The notes below the pieces were generated by a model. The model searched no databases, was not told the origin of the DNA, and saw nothing but the letters and a program-made list of their open reading frames with translations. A stretch of DNA of 49,483 bases from Rhodocyclaceae bacterium. GTDB taxonomy: Bacteria > Pseudomonadota > Gammaproteobacteria > Burkholderiales > Rhodocyclaceae. Shown here in pieces: positions 1 to 7,951 of the stretch. The stretch spans positions 1 through 49,483 of the forward strand of contig JACDZI010000018.1 in NCBI GenBank assembly GCA_013426785.1, read 5' to 3'. Both the position numbers and the translations under genes were made by a program. Each line of letters opens with the position of its first letter. The stretch's first letter is position 1.

Positions 1-2
1 GG

Positions 3-551
3 CGGACGAACCTGCCGGGCCCGGCGCTCCGGGATGCGACGCCGAAGCAGCTGGGCTACCAAGTGGGTGGTGCAGCGGTCCCGACAGGACTGGACTTCGA
101 CGGCATCCTGCAGGCACACATCGCCTGGCGGAAACGGCTGCGTGAATTCATCGGCGGTAGCCATGAGCAACTCGATCCTGCCGTGGTCTGTCGCGATGAC
201 AAATGTGCCCTCGGACAATGGATCTACGGCGAAGGCCGGCAACTCGACGGTGACAGCGATTTCGAGCGCATGCGCAGTTGCCACGCCGATTTCCACCGCT
301 GTGCCGGCGAGATTGTCCAATCACACTTGAAGGGGGACAAGCGGAAGGCGGCCGGGATGCTCGGTGGGGAACTGACCCGCCTGACAACGATGACGATTGC
401 CGAAATCAAAAGTCTCCGGGACAAGTTTGGCAGTACCGGCCCCCGCCAGGGAACAACATCCCGGACGATGCCTGCAGCCTCGACAAGGACCCTCGATGCG
501 GTAACCCCACCCCGACTTGTGAAAGAAGACGAGCAATGGGACGAGTTTTAA
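3..551 (+). CDS. C-terminal part of a CZB-domain (zinc-binding) chemoreceptor-type protein, 5' partial
   Basis: The reading frame is open from the left edge of the window to a TAA at 549-551, so the gene begins upstream. The visible part carries a chemoreceptor zinc-binding (CZB) domain: a histidine in QAHIAWRKRL, then a CALGQWIYGEG signature and a later CHADFHRCAGEI segment. These match the His/Cys ligand pattern of CZB domains, which sit at the C-terminus of methyl-accepting chemotaxis proteins or with diguanylate cyclases and bind Zn in the cytoplasm. After the domain there is a tail of about 60 residues rich in Thr, Pro and Arg. No chemoreceptor signalling helix is visible, so the partner domain lies outside the window. 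GTG at 63 is unlikely to be a true start because the frame continues upstream. Confidence 0.75.
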   Translation, partial: RTNLPGPALRDATPKQLGYQVGGAAVPTGLDFDGILQAHIAWRKRLREFIGGSHEQLDPAVVCRDDKCALGQWIYGEGRQLDGDSDFERMRSCHADFHRCAGEIVQSHLKGDKRKAAGMLGGELTRLTTMTIAEIKSLRDKFGSTGPRQGTTSRTMPAASTRTLDAVTPPRLVKEDEQWDEF

Positions 552-569
552 CAACGCCACCCCCCGTCC

Positions 570-892
570 GCCATTCTTTCGCAGGGGTGACTTTGCGACG
601 CGTGGATTCTTCCCACTTGGCGCTGGGCCTTATGGATGCTTTTTGTGATGAGGAGTTTCGCTGTGAAGCGAACCAACTCGGTAATGGTGATCGGGTGATT
701 TGTTGTTCAGATGGCCTCGTCGAAACCTGGGATGAGGCGATTCGCCCGGACAAAAGCGACTTGAACGCCTTTATCGCAAGCTGCGAACCCAACGAAATCC
801 TCAGTCAGATTAGTCACAACAATAGTCGCTACAGCCATCACGACGATACCTCTCTGGTTGTTATCAACATGGGGGGCAGATGCTCGTGCTAA
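570..892 (+). pseudogene. Remnant of a PP2C/SpoIIE-type phosphatase (3' end only)
   Basis: In frame 2, from about 585 to the TAA at 890-892, the translation reads like the last third of a SpoIIE/PP2C serine phosphatase domain. It has an HLALGLMDAF segment, then GDRVICCSDGLVETWD (the conserved GDR-ll-sSDGl-E block), then HDDTSLVVI, the terminal 'DD-T-l-v' strand. The N-terminal half, with the first metal-binding motifs, is absent. The frame upstream overlaps the CZB gene and has no phosphatase features. I read it as a decayed fragment of a response-regulator phosphatase left by deletion. It has no plausible start or ribosome binding site of its own. Confidence 0.6.
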
Positions 893-923
893 TTGCAGCA
901 GCACATAATGCGGATGCCACATC

Positions 924-1538
924 ATGACAGCCCTCAGAGAACCTTTTCGTCCCGGACGAGGTTCGGGATGCCCCTCCCTCTTGCTGGCCGGGGGGCTCCT
1001 GCTATTGTTACTGGCCGGGCTGGCCTACTTGATGTGGCAAGCACAGCAAGAGGCCATTCGCTCGGCCGAGCGGGCAACGTCCTCGCCGGCTGAACTGTTT
1101 GAAACCCGGGTAGCCAGCGAATTTCAGCGACTCGATGCTCTGCTTGGAATTGCTGCCGGAGAGTTTCAACCTGCCCGCCTGTCGTCTCTATCCCCGGCCG
1201 AGCGCGTAGCGCAAAGTGCCCGGCTCGCCCGCCTGATTGCCGACTTCCCGGCGGTGGCAGAAACACTTGTATTCGATGCGAATGATCAACTGCAACTTTC
1301 CTCGAATCCGGCCCAAACACCGTTCAATAACGTCGACCGTCCGCATTTCAACGTCCTGCGAGATGATCCGAGGCTGACCAGTGTCTCTTCCGATCCGCTG
1401 ATGGCACGCTCAACCGGGAAGATGGCGTTCGGCGCATCGGCAGTTTCCGCGTGCTGGAACAGTTTCCTTACTATGTCCAGGTCGCCTTTGCCGAAAGTGA
1501 AGTCCTGGCCGACCGGAACCGTCAGGCGCAGATTGTGA
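924..1538 (+). pseudogene. N-terminal sensor part of the hybrid histidine kinase, cut off by deletion and frameshift
   Basis: The frame starts at ATG 924 and encodes a short cytoplasmic stretch, one membrane segment (about residues 18-38, Leu/Gly/Ala-rich) and the first half of a periplasmic Cache-like sensor, including FVFDANDQLQL-type and NVDRPHFNVLRDDP motifs. After about position 1425 the frame stops making sense. The sensor resumes in another frame (RRIGSFRVLEQFPYYVQVAF, from about 1430), which is the end of the same domain type. The middle of the sensor appears to be missing. The protein from this start would end at 1538 without any kinase domain. It could be gene decay or, less likely, an assembly error, although an error alone would not explain the lost segment. 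Confidence 0.65.
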
Positions 1539-3994
1539 CTGGAATTTTCCTGCTCCTCGGCATACCGGTGCTGGCCGTGCTGTTGCGCCTTGGGCGGTCT
1601 CGTATCCGCGAGCAGGCTGCAAACGAAAAACTGCTGGCCCAGCAGCGCCGTCTTGAAGAAAGCGAACAGCGCTTTCGTGACTACTCGACGGCATCTTCAG
1701 ACTGGTTATGGGAAATGGATGCTGATCTGCGTTTCTCGTATTTTTCCGACCGAGCGGAAATCGTGCTCGGGGTCAAGCCACAGATGCTCCTTGGCCGCCG
1801 GCGAGATGAAGTGGCCGACCTGGACGATCTCGAGCAGCGCGACAAGTGGGAGGCTCATTTCAAGACGTTGGCAGCGCATCAGGCATTCCGGAATTTCGAG
1901 TACCACGTCCGTAATGAACTTGGTGGGCGCTGGTTCAGCGTCAGCGGTGTGCCAGTCGTCGATGCGCAAAACCGGTTTTGCGGCTATCGCGGTACCGGAG
2001 CGGATATCACGCCAACAAAACATGCAGAAGCGAGTCTGCGCCGCGCGGAAGTTCTCTTGCTTTCCGCCATCAATACTATCGAAGAGCCGTTCGTCATTTA
2101 CGATCAGGATGACTGCCTCTACCTGTGTAACGAGCAATACCGGAAGGTTTACGCATCATCGACAGCCGCCATTCAAGTAGGTAATACCTTTGAAGCCATT
2201 CTTCGTTATGGCCTTGAGAACGGCCAGTATGCAGAGGCAATTGGCTGTGAGGAGGAATGGCTGGCAAGACGATTGACACAACACCATTCTGCGAACACCG
2301 ATCTCATCCAGCCATTGAATGATGGACGCTGGTTGCGCATTCTGGAGCGTCGCACGCCGGAAGGCTTCATCGTCGGATTCCGGATTGATGTCACGCTCCT
2401 GATGCAGGCCAAACAGGCGGCCGAAGCCGCCAGCATCGCCAAGAGCCGTTTTCTTGCCACCATGAGCCATGAAATTCGCACACCGATGAACGGTATCCTC
2501 GGCATGGCGCAGATGCTGCTGGTGCATGAGGTGAACGATAGCGAACGTCGGGATTTCGCCCGAACCATCCTAAACTGTGGCCAGGGCCTGCTGAATCTGC
2601 TCAACGATATCCTCGATTATTCCAAGGTCGAGGCCGGCAAACTCGAACTGGAAAAAGTGGTGTTCGATCCTCGCCAAATCGTGAGGGAGGTGCAATCGCT
2701 GTTTGCCGAATCTGCGCGCGGCAAGGGCTTGCAACTCAAGGCCGAATGGCAGGGCGAACACACCACCTATCAGGCTGATGCGCATCGGCTGCGCCAGATG
2801 CTGTTCAACCTGACCGGCAATGCCATCAAATTCACTGCCCACGGCCAGGTATGCATTGAAGCTGCCGAAATCGAACGCACCGGCAACGTCGCCCTGCTGG
2901 AATTTGCGGTTGTCGATACGGGGATGGGTATCCCCACCGAGAAGCAGGAACTGTTGTTCAAGCCATTCAGCCAGATGGACAGTTCGACTACGCGACAATT
3001 CGGCGGCACCGGTCTGGGCTTGTCGATCGTCAAAAACCTTGCCTGTTTGATGGGCGGGGATGTTGGCGTCGATAGCGAACCGGGCAAGGGTAGTCGATTC
3101 TGGTTGCGCATCCGGGCCGACGTCTATGCGGGCACCGAAAGACGGCAGCGAGGCCGGGCTACCTATATCAACCAGACGGGCGAGCAGAAATCGCCCGGTG
3201 CTCCGCCGCAATTGTGCGGCAGTTTGTTGGTGGCCGAAGACGATGCAACCAACAAGAAGGTCATCCTGGCCATGCTCGATAGCCTGGGTCTCACCGCCGT
3301 TATTGCCGATAACGGACAGCAGGCCACGGAGCGAATCGACCGTGGCGAGCGCTTCGACCTGATCCTCATGGATCTGCACATGCCGGTCATGGATGGGATT
3401 GCTGCGACCCTGCATATTCGTCAGCGCGAACGCGAACTCAGCGAGCCTCATCGCACCATCGTCGCTCTGACGGCCGATGCTTTTGCCGAGGATCGGGAGC
3501 GCTGTCTTAACGCGGGCATGGACGATTTCCTGACCAAGCCCATCGATATCGCCGCACTGTCCTCTCTGCTGCGGCATTGGTTGGCTCCGCATGTCACGTC
3601 AGAAACAGCCGGGGCAGAGGGTGGACGGTCTGCATCGGCTGCCGTCCCGCCAGCGCCGACTTTTGTCGAAGCAGCCTTGCTTGACCCCCTGGGCGACAAT
3701 CGCGAGTTGGCTCGGCTGATCATCGATTCGGCTGCGAGTGACTTCCCGATGTATTTCGACCAACTCGTGCAGGCGTGCCAGGCGGTTGACTGGATAGCTG
3801 CTGAACGGCCCGTGCATATCATGAAAGGTCTTGCCGCCCAGATCGGAGGACTGAAGCTGGCCGGCCTGATGCAAACAACGGAAGAGCGGCTCAAGCAGGG
3901 TGAGGGGCTGGATGCGGACACCCTCACTCAGCTTCAGAGAGAATATGCCTCCCTGACTGTCGCTTTGGAGCATTGGCTCGAATCGTCCTCTTGA
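1451..3994 (+). CDS. Hybrid sensor histidine kinase (PAS-PAS-HisKA-HATPase-REC-HPt)
   Basis: An 847-residue frame holding a second membrane segment (about 30-50), a PAS domain (about 75-190), a second PAS-like region (about 195-310), HisKA with phospho-acceptor His about 340 (SHEIRTPMNG), and HATPase_c with N (FNLTGNAIKFT), G1 (DTGMGIP) and G2 (GGTGLGLSIVKNL) boxes. A receiver with Asp about 641 (LILMDLHMPVMDG) follows, then an HPt domain with His about 789 (VHIMKG). This gives a complete His-Asp-His phosphorelay. A copy of the dispersed 24-bp repeat (3641-3664) encodes AVPPAPTF exactly in the REC-HPt linker. The GTG at 1451 is only the first start in this frame. The natural start is ATG 924, separated by the frameshift, so a working full-length sensor is doubtful. 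Confidence 0.85.
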   Translation: MLEQFPYYVQVAFAESEVLADRNRQAQIVTGIFLLLGIPVLAVLLRLGRSRIREQAANEKLLAQQRRLEESEQRFRDYSTASSDWLWEMDADLRFSYFSDRAEIVLGVKPQMLLGRRRDEVADLDDLEQRDKWEAHFKTLAAHQAFRNFEYHVRNELGGRWFSVSGVPVVDAQNRFCGYRGTGADITPTKHAEASLRRAEVLLLSAINTIEEPFVIYDQDDCLYLCNEQYRKVYASSTAAIQVGNTFEAILRYGLENGQYAEAIGCEEEWLARRLTQHHSANTDLIQPLNDGRWLRILERRTPEGFIVGFRIDVTLLMQAKQAAEAASIAKSRFLATMSHEIRTPMNGILGMAQMLLVHEVNDSERRDFARTILNCGQGLLNLLNDILDYSKVEAGKLELEKVVFDPRQIVREVQSLFAESARGKGLQLKAEWQGEHTTYQADAHRLRQMLFNLTGNAIKFTAHGQVCIEAAEIERTGNVALLEFAVVDTGMGIPTEKQELLFKPFSQMDSSTTRQFGGTGLGLSIVKNLACLMGGDVGVDSEPGKGSRFWLRIRADVYAGTERRQRGRATYINQTGEQKSPGAPPQLCGSLLVAEDDATNKKVILAMLDSLGLTAVIADNGQQATERIDRGERFDLILMDLHMPVMDGIAATLHIRQRERELSEPHRTIVALTADAFAEDRERCLNAGMDDFLTKPIDIAALSSLLRHWLAPHVTSETAGAEGGRSASAAVPPAPTFVEAALLDPLGDNRELARLIIDSAASDFPMYFDQLVQACQAVDWIAAERPVHIMKGLAAQIGGLKLAGLMQTTEERLKQGEGLDADTLTQLQREYASLTVALEHWLESSS
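3641..3664 (+). repeat. Dispersed 24-bp repeat, copy 1 (perfect)
   Basis: Exact consensus GCCGTCCCGCCAGCGCCGAC plus TTTT. It lies inside the hybrid kinase and is read as AVPPAPTF in the REC-HPt linker. Confidence 0.9.
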
Positions 3995-4096
3995 ATCTCG
4001 GCGCGGGGACAAGCGTCTGGCCAGCCGCCATGGATGTGCGCACCGGGTTTCTCCGGCAGGGTTCGAAAACCAGTTCGCAACAGACAACCAACCGTC

Positions 4097-5368
4097 TTAT
4101 TGGGGGAAGGGCGATTCAATCAGGATCGCGCGAAAGTCATTCACGTTGGTGAGCGTCGGCCCGGTGACCACCGCATCACCGAGCGCACCGAAAAAGCCGT
4201 GGCCATCGTTGTTGCCGAGGCTTTGCTTCGGGTTGATGCCCAACGCCCAGGCGCGTGCCAGGGTGTCGGGGCGCAGCACCGCGCCAGCAACCTCTTCCTG
4301 ACCATCAACGCCGTCGGTATCCCCGGCCAGCGCATGGACCCCAGGCAGGCCATCGAGGGCAATGCCGAGTGAGAGCAGGAATTCGACGTTGCGGCCACCA
4401 CTACCCGTGCCGCGCACCGTCACCGTGCTTTCACCCCCCGACAGCAGCACGCACGGTGGCCTGACGGGCTGACCAAGACGGCTGATCTGGCGGGCGATGC
4501 CGCCCATCACAGTGCCCATGTCGCGCGCCTCGCCTTCCAGGCTATCCCCCAGGATGTGCGCCGCCATGCCGTGGCGCCGGGCCACTTCCGCTGCAGCTTC
4601 GAGCGCCATCTGCGGCCGGGCCACGATGCGGGTTTCGCCGCCCGCCAGGCGCGGGTCGCCGGACTTGATGCTCTCGCCCATGCCGCTTTCCAGCACACCC
4701 CGCACCCTGGGAGAAAGATCGATACGGTAACGATCGATGATCGCCAGTGCATCGGCGCAGGTGGTCGGGTCCGCCACCGTCGGGCCGGAGGCGATGTCGA
4801 CCGGATGGTCGCCGGGCACATCGGAGATCAGCAGGGTCAACACTGTCGCCGGATGGCAGGCGGCAGCGAGTCGCCCACCCTTGATGGCCGAGAGATGGCG
4901 TCGGACGCAGTTCATCTCGGCAATGGTCGCGCCGCTGCTCAGCAGAGCCTGGTTGACGGCCTGTTTGTCAGCCAGCGTCAGGCCGGGGGCGGGGGCGACG
5001 AGTAGCGCTGAACCGCCGCCGGAGATCAGGCACAGCACGCGGTCATCGGGTGTCAGGCCCGCCACGGCGGCAAGCAGACGCTGTGCTGCCACTGCACTGG
5101 CAACATCAGGCACCGGGTGAGCGGCCTCGATGACCTCAATGCGCTGGCAGGGCACACGGTAGCCATAGCGCGTCACGACCACGCCGGACAGCGGGGCCGG
5201 CCAGTGGTCCTCGACCGCCCGAGCCATTGCCGCCGCAGCCTTGCCAGCCCCGATCACGACCAGGTGACCCTTGGGCGCGACAGGCAGGTGGGGGGGTACG
5301 CAAGCAGCCGGTTGGGCCGACGCGATGGCCGCAGTGAACAGTTCGCGCAACAACAGGTCGTGGCTCAT
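4097..5368 (-). CDS. Glycerate 2-kinase of the MOFRL family (TtuD/GckA type)
   Basis: A 423-residue cytoplasmic enzyme, full length for the family. The N-terminal DUF4147 domain carries GKAAAAMARAVE (about 40-52) and LISGGGSALL. The C-terminal MOFRL domain carries LSGGESTVTVRGTGSGGRN and AGDTDGVDG. It phosphorylates D-glycerate at position 2 to give 2-phosphoglycerate, feeding glyoxylate/tartronate-derived carbon into lower glycolysis. Homologues are often labelled hydroxypyruvate reductase (TtuD). It follows dsbC on the same strand with a 28-nt gap, 24 nt of which is a copy of the dispersed repeat (5371-5394). As a result no Shine-Dalgarno is visible before the ATG at 5366-5368, and translation may depend on readthrough from dsbC or be weak. 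Confidence 0.88.
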   Translation of the reverse strand: MSHDLLLRELFTAAIASAQPAACVPPHLPVAPKGHLVVIGAGKAAAAMARAVEDHWPAPLSGVVVTRYGYRVPCQRIEVIEAAHPVPDVASAVAAQRLLAAVAGLTPDDRVLCLISGGGSALLVAPAPGLTLADKQAVNQALLSSGATIAEMNCVRRHLSAIKGGRLAAACHPATVLTLLISDVPGDHPVDIASGPTVADPTTCADALAIIDRYRIDLSPRVRGVLESGMGESIKSGDPRLAGGETRIVARPQMALEAAAEVARRHGMAAHILGDSLEGEARDMGTVMGGIARQISRLGQPVRPPCVLLSGGESTVTVRGTGSGGRNVEFLLSLGIALDGLPGVHALAGDTDGVDGQEEVAGAVLRPDTLARAWALGINPKQSLGNNDGHGFFGALGDAVVTGPTLTNVNDFRAILIESPFPQ

Positions 5369-5370
5369 CG

Positions 5371-5394
5371 AAAAGTTGGCGCTGGCGGGACGGC
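5371..5394 (-). repeat. Dispersed 24-bp repeat, copy 2
   Basis: One mismatch to consensus. It fills 24 of the 28 nt between dsbC and the glycerate kinase and removes any visible ribosome binding site for the latter. Confidence 0.9.
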
Positions 5395-5396
5395 AC

Positions 5397-6125
5397 TTAT
5401 TTCAGATTGGCGCTGCCCTTGTCGAGCGCTTTTTCCAGCATCGCGACCGGCATGTAGCCCGGTGTGCGCGTGCCGTCGGCGAAGAACATCGTTGGCGTGC
5501 CACGAATGTTGAGCTTGCGACCGAGGGCCACCACCTTGTCGGTGGGATGGTCGCAGTTGCCACTGGCCGGCGCCTTGCCGTCGATCATCAAATCGTTCCA
5601 GGCCTTGGCCCGGTCGGGCGCGCACCAGAGGTTCTTCGCCTTCTCGCTCGAATCGGGTGAAAGGATCGGGTAGAGGAAGGTGTAAATGGTGACGTCATTC
5701 ACGCCCTGCAGTTCCTTTGCCAGCTTGCGGCAATAGGAGCAGTTCGGGTCTTCGAAGGTGACCAGCACGCGCTTGCCGTTGCCCTTGACCTGCTTGACGG
5801 CAAGATCGAGCGGCAGGTCGGAAAACTTGATCTGGGCCAGTTTCAGTTTACGTTCTTCGGTCAGGTCGCGGCGGGCTTTCACATCGATGATATTGCCGGT
5901 GAGGAGATAGTTCACCTTTTCGTCGGTGTAAAGCAATTCGCCGCCAACCTGGACTTCATAGAGATTCAGCACACCGGCCTTGCGTACGGCCTCGGGCTTC
6001 GCACCAGGCCCGAAGATCTGTTCGAGGACGGGGCCGATGGCCTTCTTGACATCGGCTTCGTCGGCCAGCGCTGCCTGGGCGATGAGCAAGGCGACCAGAC
6101 CACCGAGAACAGCTTTGAATTTCAT
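5397..6125 (-). CDS. dsbC: Periplasmic disulfide isomerase DsbC
   Basis: A 242-residue protein with a signal peptide (MKFKAVLGGLVALLIAQAALA, cleavage near 21). It then has the DsbC dimerisation domain and a thioredoxin fold with active site CSYC at 129-132 and the cis-Pro loop GTPTMFF near 212. A second Cys pair (WCAPD and NCDHP) matches the structural disulfide of DsbC. It shuffles incorrect disulfides in periplasmic proteins and is kept reduced by DsbD. The start is ATG 6123-6125 with a TGGAG ribosome binding site 5 nt upstream. It lies downstream of the hydroxylase gene (40-nt gap), so it may be co-transcribed with it. Confidence 0.93.
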   Translation of the reverse strand: MKFKAVLGGLVALLIAQAALADEADVKKAIGPVLEQIFGPGAKPEAVRKAGVLNLYEVQVGGELLYTDEKVNYLLTGNIIDVKARRDLTEERKLKLAQIKFSDLPLDLAVKQVKGNGKRVLVTFEDPNCSYCRKLAKELQGVNDVTIYTFLYPILSPDSSEKAKNLWCAPDRAKAWNDLMIDGKAPASGNCDHPTDKVVALGRKLNIRGTPTMFFADGTRTPGYMPVAMLEKALDKGSANLK

Positions 6126-6164
6126 GGAATCTCCAGAGATGGAATTGAATAACTGGCGCCAAGC

Positions 6165-7325
6165 CTAGCCCATGGCATAGCGCACCAGCACATCCTTGAT
6201 GACCGGCAAACGGTCCACAAAGTTCATGCCGAAATTACGCAAAGCAGCCACGGGCGCCTGCGGCGCACCAAACAGGCGCTGCAAGCCATGGGTGACGGAT
6301 TGTAGCGCCACCACTTCCTCGCGCCGCGCACGCTCATGGCGGCGCAGCCAGTGCGCGTCACCACAATCCACATGCGCCGGGCACTCCACCAGTGTTTCGG
6401 CCAGGCTGCGCGCATCCTGGAACCCGAGATTGATACCGTGACCGGACAGCGGGTGAATGGTATGGGCGGCATCGCCGATGAGTGCCAGCCGGGGAAAGAC
6501 CGTTTTCGGTGCGCGCATCAACCGCAAGGGAAAACCCGCCGGCGGGGTGATCAGATCGAGCCGGCCCAGTTGCAGGTGACCGGCGACCGCGACGCGCTCG
6601 GTAAAGACCGCCGGCTCCAGCGCCAGCAGTTCTTGGGCATGCCCGGTGGGCGTCGACCAGACAATCGAGATCTGGTTGCCCGGCAGGGGCAGATAGGCCA
6701 GCACGCCGTCGGGGCGGAACCATTGCCAGGCCGTGCCGTGATGCGGACGTTCGGTGGCGAAATTGGCGACTACGCCCATCTGGTCGTAGGGCTGGAATGC
6801 CACCTCGATGCCCGCCGCCGTGCGGGTCCAGGAATCGGCACCATCGGCGGCCACGACCAGTTTGGCCGTCAATGTGCGCCGGTCGGCGAGTTCCAGCGTG
6901 GCTGCATCATCGCCGAGTGTCAGGCTGGCCGGGGTGGCCGGGCAGAGCAGGTCGACATTGCCCTGGCGCTTGGCGGTCTCCCACAATTCGTGTTGCAGTT
7001 GTCCGGATTCGATGATCCAGGCGAGTTCGCCGACACCGCTGGCGTAGGCGGAAAACTCCAGCGCCCCGCCGCCGTCGCCCTGTACCGACATGTGTCGCAC
7101 CGGGGCGATGCGCCCCTTGTCCAGATGTTGCCAGATGCCGATGGTATCGAGAAACCTGGCGTTGGCCGGACTGACCGCGTAGATGCGTGCATCCCAATCC
7201 CAACCCGTAGGCCGGACTGGCGCACGCGCCTCCACCACGGCAACCCGGAGCCGACTACGGCGCAGTCCCACAGCCAGCGCCAAACCCGCCAGACCGCCTC
7301 CGACAATGATGAGATCGTAATCCAT
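6165..7325 (-). CDS. UbiH/UbiF/VisC-family FAD-dependent ring hydroxylase
   Basis: A 386-residue flavoprotein monooxygenase. The N-terminus has the dinucleotide-binding GGGLAG motif (about 9-14). VVAADGADSWTR gives the DG motif, and LALIGDAAHTIHPLSGHGINLGFQDA gives the GD motif that contacts the FAD ribityl chain and marks the ubiquinone-hydroxylase subfamily. These enzymes hydroxylate the benzoquinone ring at C1, C5 or C6 during ubiquinone synthesis. Sequence reading alone cannot say which position, so I give no symbol. It is the first gene of a minus-strand group with dsbC and the glycerate kinase. The start is ATG 7323-7325. Confidence 0.85.
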   Translation of the reverse strand: MDYDLIIVGGGLAGLALAVGLRRSRLRVAVVEARAPVRPTGWDWDARIYAVSPANARFLDTIGIWQHLDKGRIAPVRHMSVQGDGGGALEFSAYASGVGELAWIIESGQLQHELWETAKRQGNVDLLCPATPASLTLGDDAATLELADRRTLTAKLVVAADGADSWTRTAAGIEVAFQPYDQMGVVANFATERPHHGTAWQWFRPDGVLAYLPLPGNQISIVWSTPTGHAQELLALEPAVFTERVAVAGHLQLGRLDLITPPAGFPLRLMRAPKTVFPRLALIGDAAHTIHPLSGHGINLGFQDARSLAETLVECPAHVDCGDAHWLRRHERARREEVVALQSVTHGLQRLFGAPQAPVAALRNFGMNFVDRLPVIKDVLVRYAMG

Positions 7326-7353
7326 GCCTGCATTGTGGCGTCCGACGCCGATC

Positions 7354-7383
7354 TTGACAAGTCGGGGGCTGCGCCGGGATAAT
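7354..7383 (+). promoter_or_regulatory. Sigma-70-type promoter for tRNA-Met
   Basis: A perfect -35 TTGACA lies at 7354-7359 and a -10 GATAAT at 7378-7383, with an 18-nt spacer. The expected transcription start is near 7390, about ten bases before the tRNA. The GC-rich stretch just after the -10 resembles the discriminator of stringently controlled stable-RNA promoters. Confidence 0.75.
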
Positions 7384-7398
7384 CACGCCCCTTGAATT

Positions 7399-7475
7399 GG
7401 TGATGTAGCTCAGTCGGTTAGAGCATCGGATTCATAATCCGGGGGTCGGTGGTTCAAGTCCACCCATCACCACCA
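7399..7475 (+). tRNA. tRNA-Met (anticodon CAT)
   Basis: A 77-nt cloverleaf: acceptor stem GGTGATG paired with CATCACC, D-arm AGCTCAGTCGGTTAGAGC, anticodon loop TTCATAA with anticodon CAT, T-arm GGTTCAAGTCC and an encoded CCA end (7473-7475). The A-T/G-rich acceptor and the absence of the three G-C pairs typical of initiator tRNA favour elongator methionine. It differs clearly from the tRNA-Ile2(CAT) at 27392-27468. Confidence 0.9.
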
Positions 7476-7480
7476 AAATA

Positions 7481-7508
7481 AAGAGCCCGCAGCGATGCGG
7501 GCTCTTTT
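7481..7508 (+). terminator. Rho-independent terminator of tRNA-Met
   Basis: An 11-bp perfect stem (AAGAGCCCGCA at 7481-7491, TGCGGGCTCTT at 7496-7506) closes a GCGA tetraloop and runs into T residues, six bases after the tRNA CCA end. The symmetric A-run and T-run could also let it work on the other strand. Confidence 0.9.
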
Positions 7509-7951
7509 CACGTCCGGTATTCGACTCGTGGATGCTGCTACGACATCGATTGCAATATCGATGGACTACCCGATTGCGGTCACTACTGAACTACCGAGTT
7601 CGGCCATCAACGGTCGTAGCCTCAGCGCCTCCAAACCGGCCTTTGACGAGGCTCGATCTCTCGGAAATCGTCATTCGATAGGCGTAAATGCACTGATTCC
7701 CAGCAGCACGTAGATACTATTGTCCGTAACGGTCTGTACTTCGACCCCTAGCCAGACTCTCCAACATTCTTTGAACAGTTTCTTCGATTATTGTCCGGAG
7801 ACATACCAAGAAGAGCTATCGGGCAGGAAACTCGGTTTGGTTGCAACAAGCTATCTCCTGACGATTGATCTCCAATCGGTGACGGCATGGTGCTATCCCG
7901 TCACCGATGCTCGTCAAAGCCTTGAGGTGGCGTGAGAATTCCAGATGCCAA
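7509..7951. other. Intergenic stretch without a recognisable gene; holds two inverted repeats
   Basis: No convincing gene is visible. The two plus-strand frames of about 70 codons have no ribosome binding site, domain or codon preference like the neighbours, and base composition is closer to even than in flanking genes. Visible structure: CATCGAT/ATCGATG around TGCAAT (7544-7563), and an 11-bp perfect hairpin, ATCGGTGACGG/CCGTCACCGAT with a 12-nt loop, at 7875-7908. The second lies just beyond the stop of the minus-strand ABC permease, so it may end or protect that transcript, though no T-run follows it. Confidence 0.5.

Noticed and set aside
84-108. AVPTGLDF in the CZB protein, similar to AVPPAPTF
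   Set aside because: The DNA needs many mismatches and a length change to fit the consensus, and the region fits the normal CZB start.
2570-3592. 340-codon minus-strand frame opposite the hybrid kinase
   Set aside because: A shadow of the kinase, with low-complexity composition and no family match.
7495-7935. Two frames of about 70 codons after tRNA-Met
   Set aside because: The first begins within the terminator, neither has a ribosome binding site, and no family is recognisable.
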